Source: DATLWN01 sp964492895 (lineage in GTDB: Bacteria > Pseudomonadota > Zetaproteobacteria > Mariprofundales > Mariprofundaceae). Taken from it: a DNA stretch of 64,000 bases. The stretch is from contig CAZBLR010000007.1 of assembly GCA_964492895.1 (NCBI GenBank), positions 1 through 64,000 of the forward strand, given 5' to 3'. Below, in pieces: positions 63,965 to 64,000 of this stretch; positions within the stretch are counted from its first letter, which is position 1, and the number at the start of each line of letters is the position of its first letter. A program made the translations under genes and the position numbers. The notes below the pieces were generated by a model. That model ran no database searches. It was given only the letters and a program-made list of their open reading frames with translations, and was not told where the DNA came from.

Positions 63965-64000
63965 CATACGCCTCCCGGTGCGGCGGCATCGGCCGCTACG
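63964..64000 (-). CDS. Probable end of rnfG (partial)
   Basis: The frame ending VAADAAAPGGV then TGA at 63964-63966 is open to the window edge and overlaps the rnfE start. In the conserved order rnfABCDGE the gene before rnfE is rnfG. Only 11 codons are visible and composition is low-complexity, so the assignment is by context. Confidence 0.45.
   Translation of the reverse strand, partial: VAADAAAPGGV

Overview
The window is GC-rich, very densely coded and typical of a chromosomal core region from a Gram-negative proteobacterium, most likely Gammaproteobacteria or the related Acidithiobacillia. The reasons are a complete rpsB-tsf-pyrH-frr-uppS-cdsA-dxr-rseP-bamA-skp-lpxD-fabZ-lpxA run, a recA-recX-alaS block, an rpmF-plsX-fabHDG-acpP-fabF block, PilT/PilU pilus motors and Rnf genes. 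The genus cannot be fixed from sequence reading alone. Use of LpxI for lipid A, a TsdA-like cytochrome c, ergothioneine genes, an N-type ATPase and a TDT-type anion transporter hint at an environmental, possibly sulfur-metabolising organism; that is inference.

Layout. 1-1.1 kb: start of a peroxiredoxin and a cation diffusion facilitator. 1.1-3.1 kb: gloB and a CPA2 antiporter. 3.2-11.5 kb (minus strand): erpA, an ABC exporter pair, rlmE, thpR, recA, recX, alaS and apaH with almost no gaps. 11.6-16.0 kb (plus): apbE, then three consecutive PilT-family ATPases. 16.1-24.4 kb (minus): yceD-rpmF-plsX-fabH-fabD-fabG-acpP-fabF-pabB and an acyltransferase. 24.4-38.9 kb (minus): the translation, isoprenoid, outer-membrane and lipid A superoperon from rpsB to lpxB. 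39-46.9 kb: a small exported protein, a site-2 protease, a cytochrome c, an egtB-egtD-GFA operon, two related cell-envelope proteins and a cyclopropane-fatty-acid synthase family gene. 47.2-49 kb: a diguanylate cyclase and two tiny membrane proteins. 49-55.2 kb (minus): an eight-gene alternate (N-type) F-ATPase operon. 55.3-59.5 kb (minus): MEKHLA protein, ridA, spoT, rpoZ, gmk and a YfhL-type ferredoxin. 59.7-64 kb: hemH, a LysR regulator divergent from a TDT transporter, a MIF-type tautomerase and the end of an rnf operon.

How the genes work together. Fatty acids made by FabH/D/G/F on AcpP are passed to PlsX for phospholipid and to LpxA/D/I/B for lipid A, with CdsA, UppS and Dxr providing lipid head-group and undecaprenyl precursors and BamA/Skp/RseP building and monitoring the outer membrane. 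ApbE could flavinylate the Rnf complex, whose rnfE lies at the right end.

Most notable observations: (i) an N-ATPase operon with no atpR between atpQ and atpB, a c subunit with Met30 where Na+-type rings carry Gln or Glu, and an alpha-subunit P-loop whose Lys is Arg; (ii) a rpsB leader that can fold into a stem plus a seven-base pseudoknot abutting the ribosome binding site; (iii) three tandem PilT paralogues; (iv) a pabB gene in frame with fabF across a TGA, with no canonical start where its family homology appears to begin; (v) adjacent secreted proteins sharing a split cysteine motif. No tRNA, rRNA, CRISPR array, insertion sequence or prophage was seen, and no gene-free gap exceeds 300 bases.
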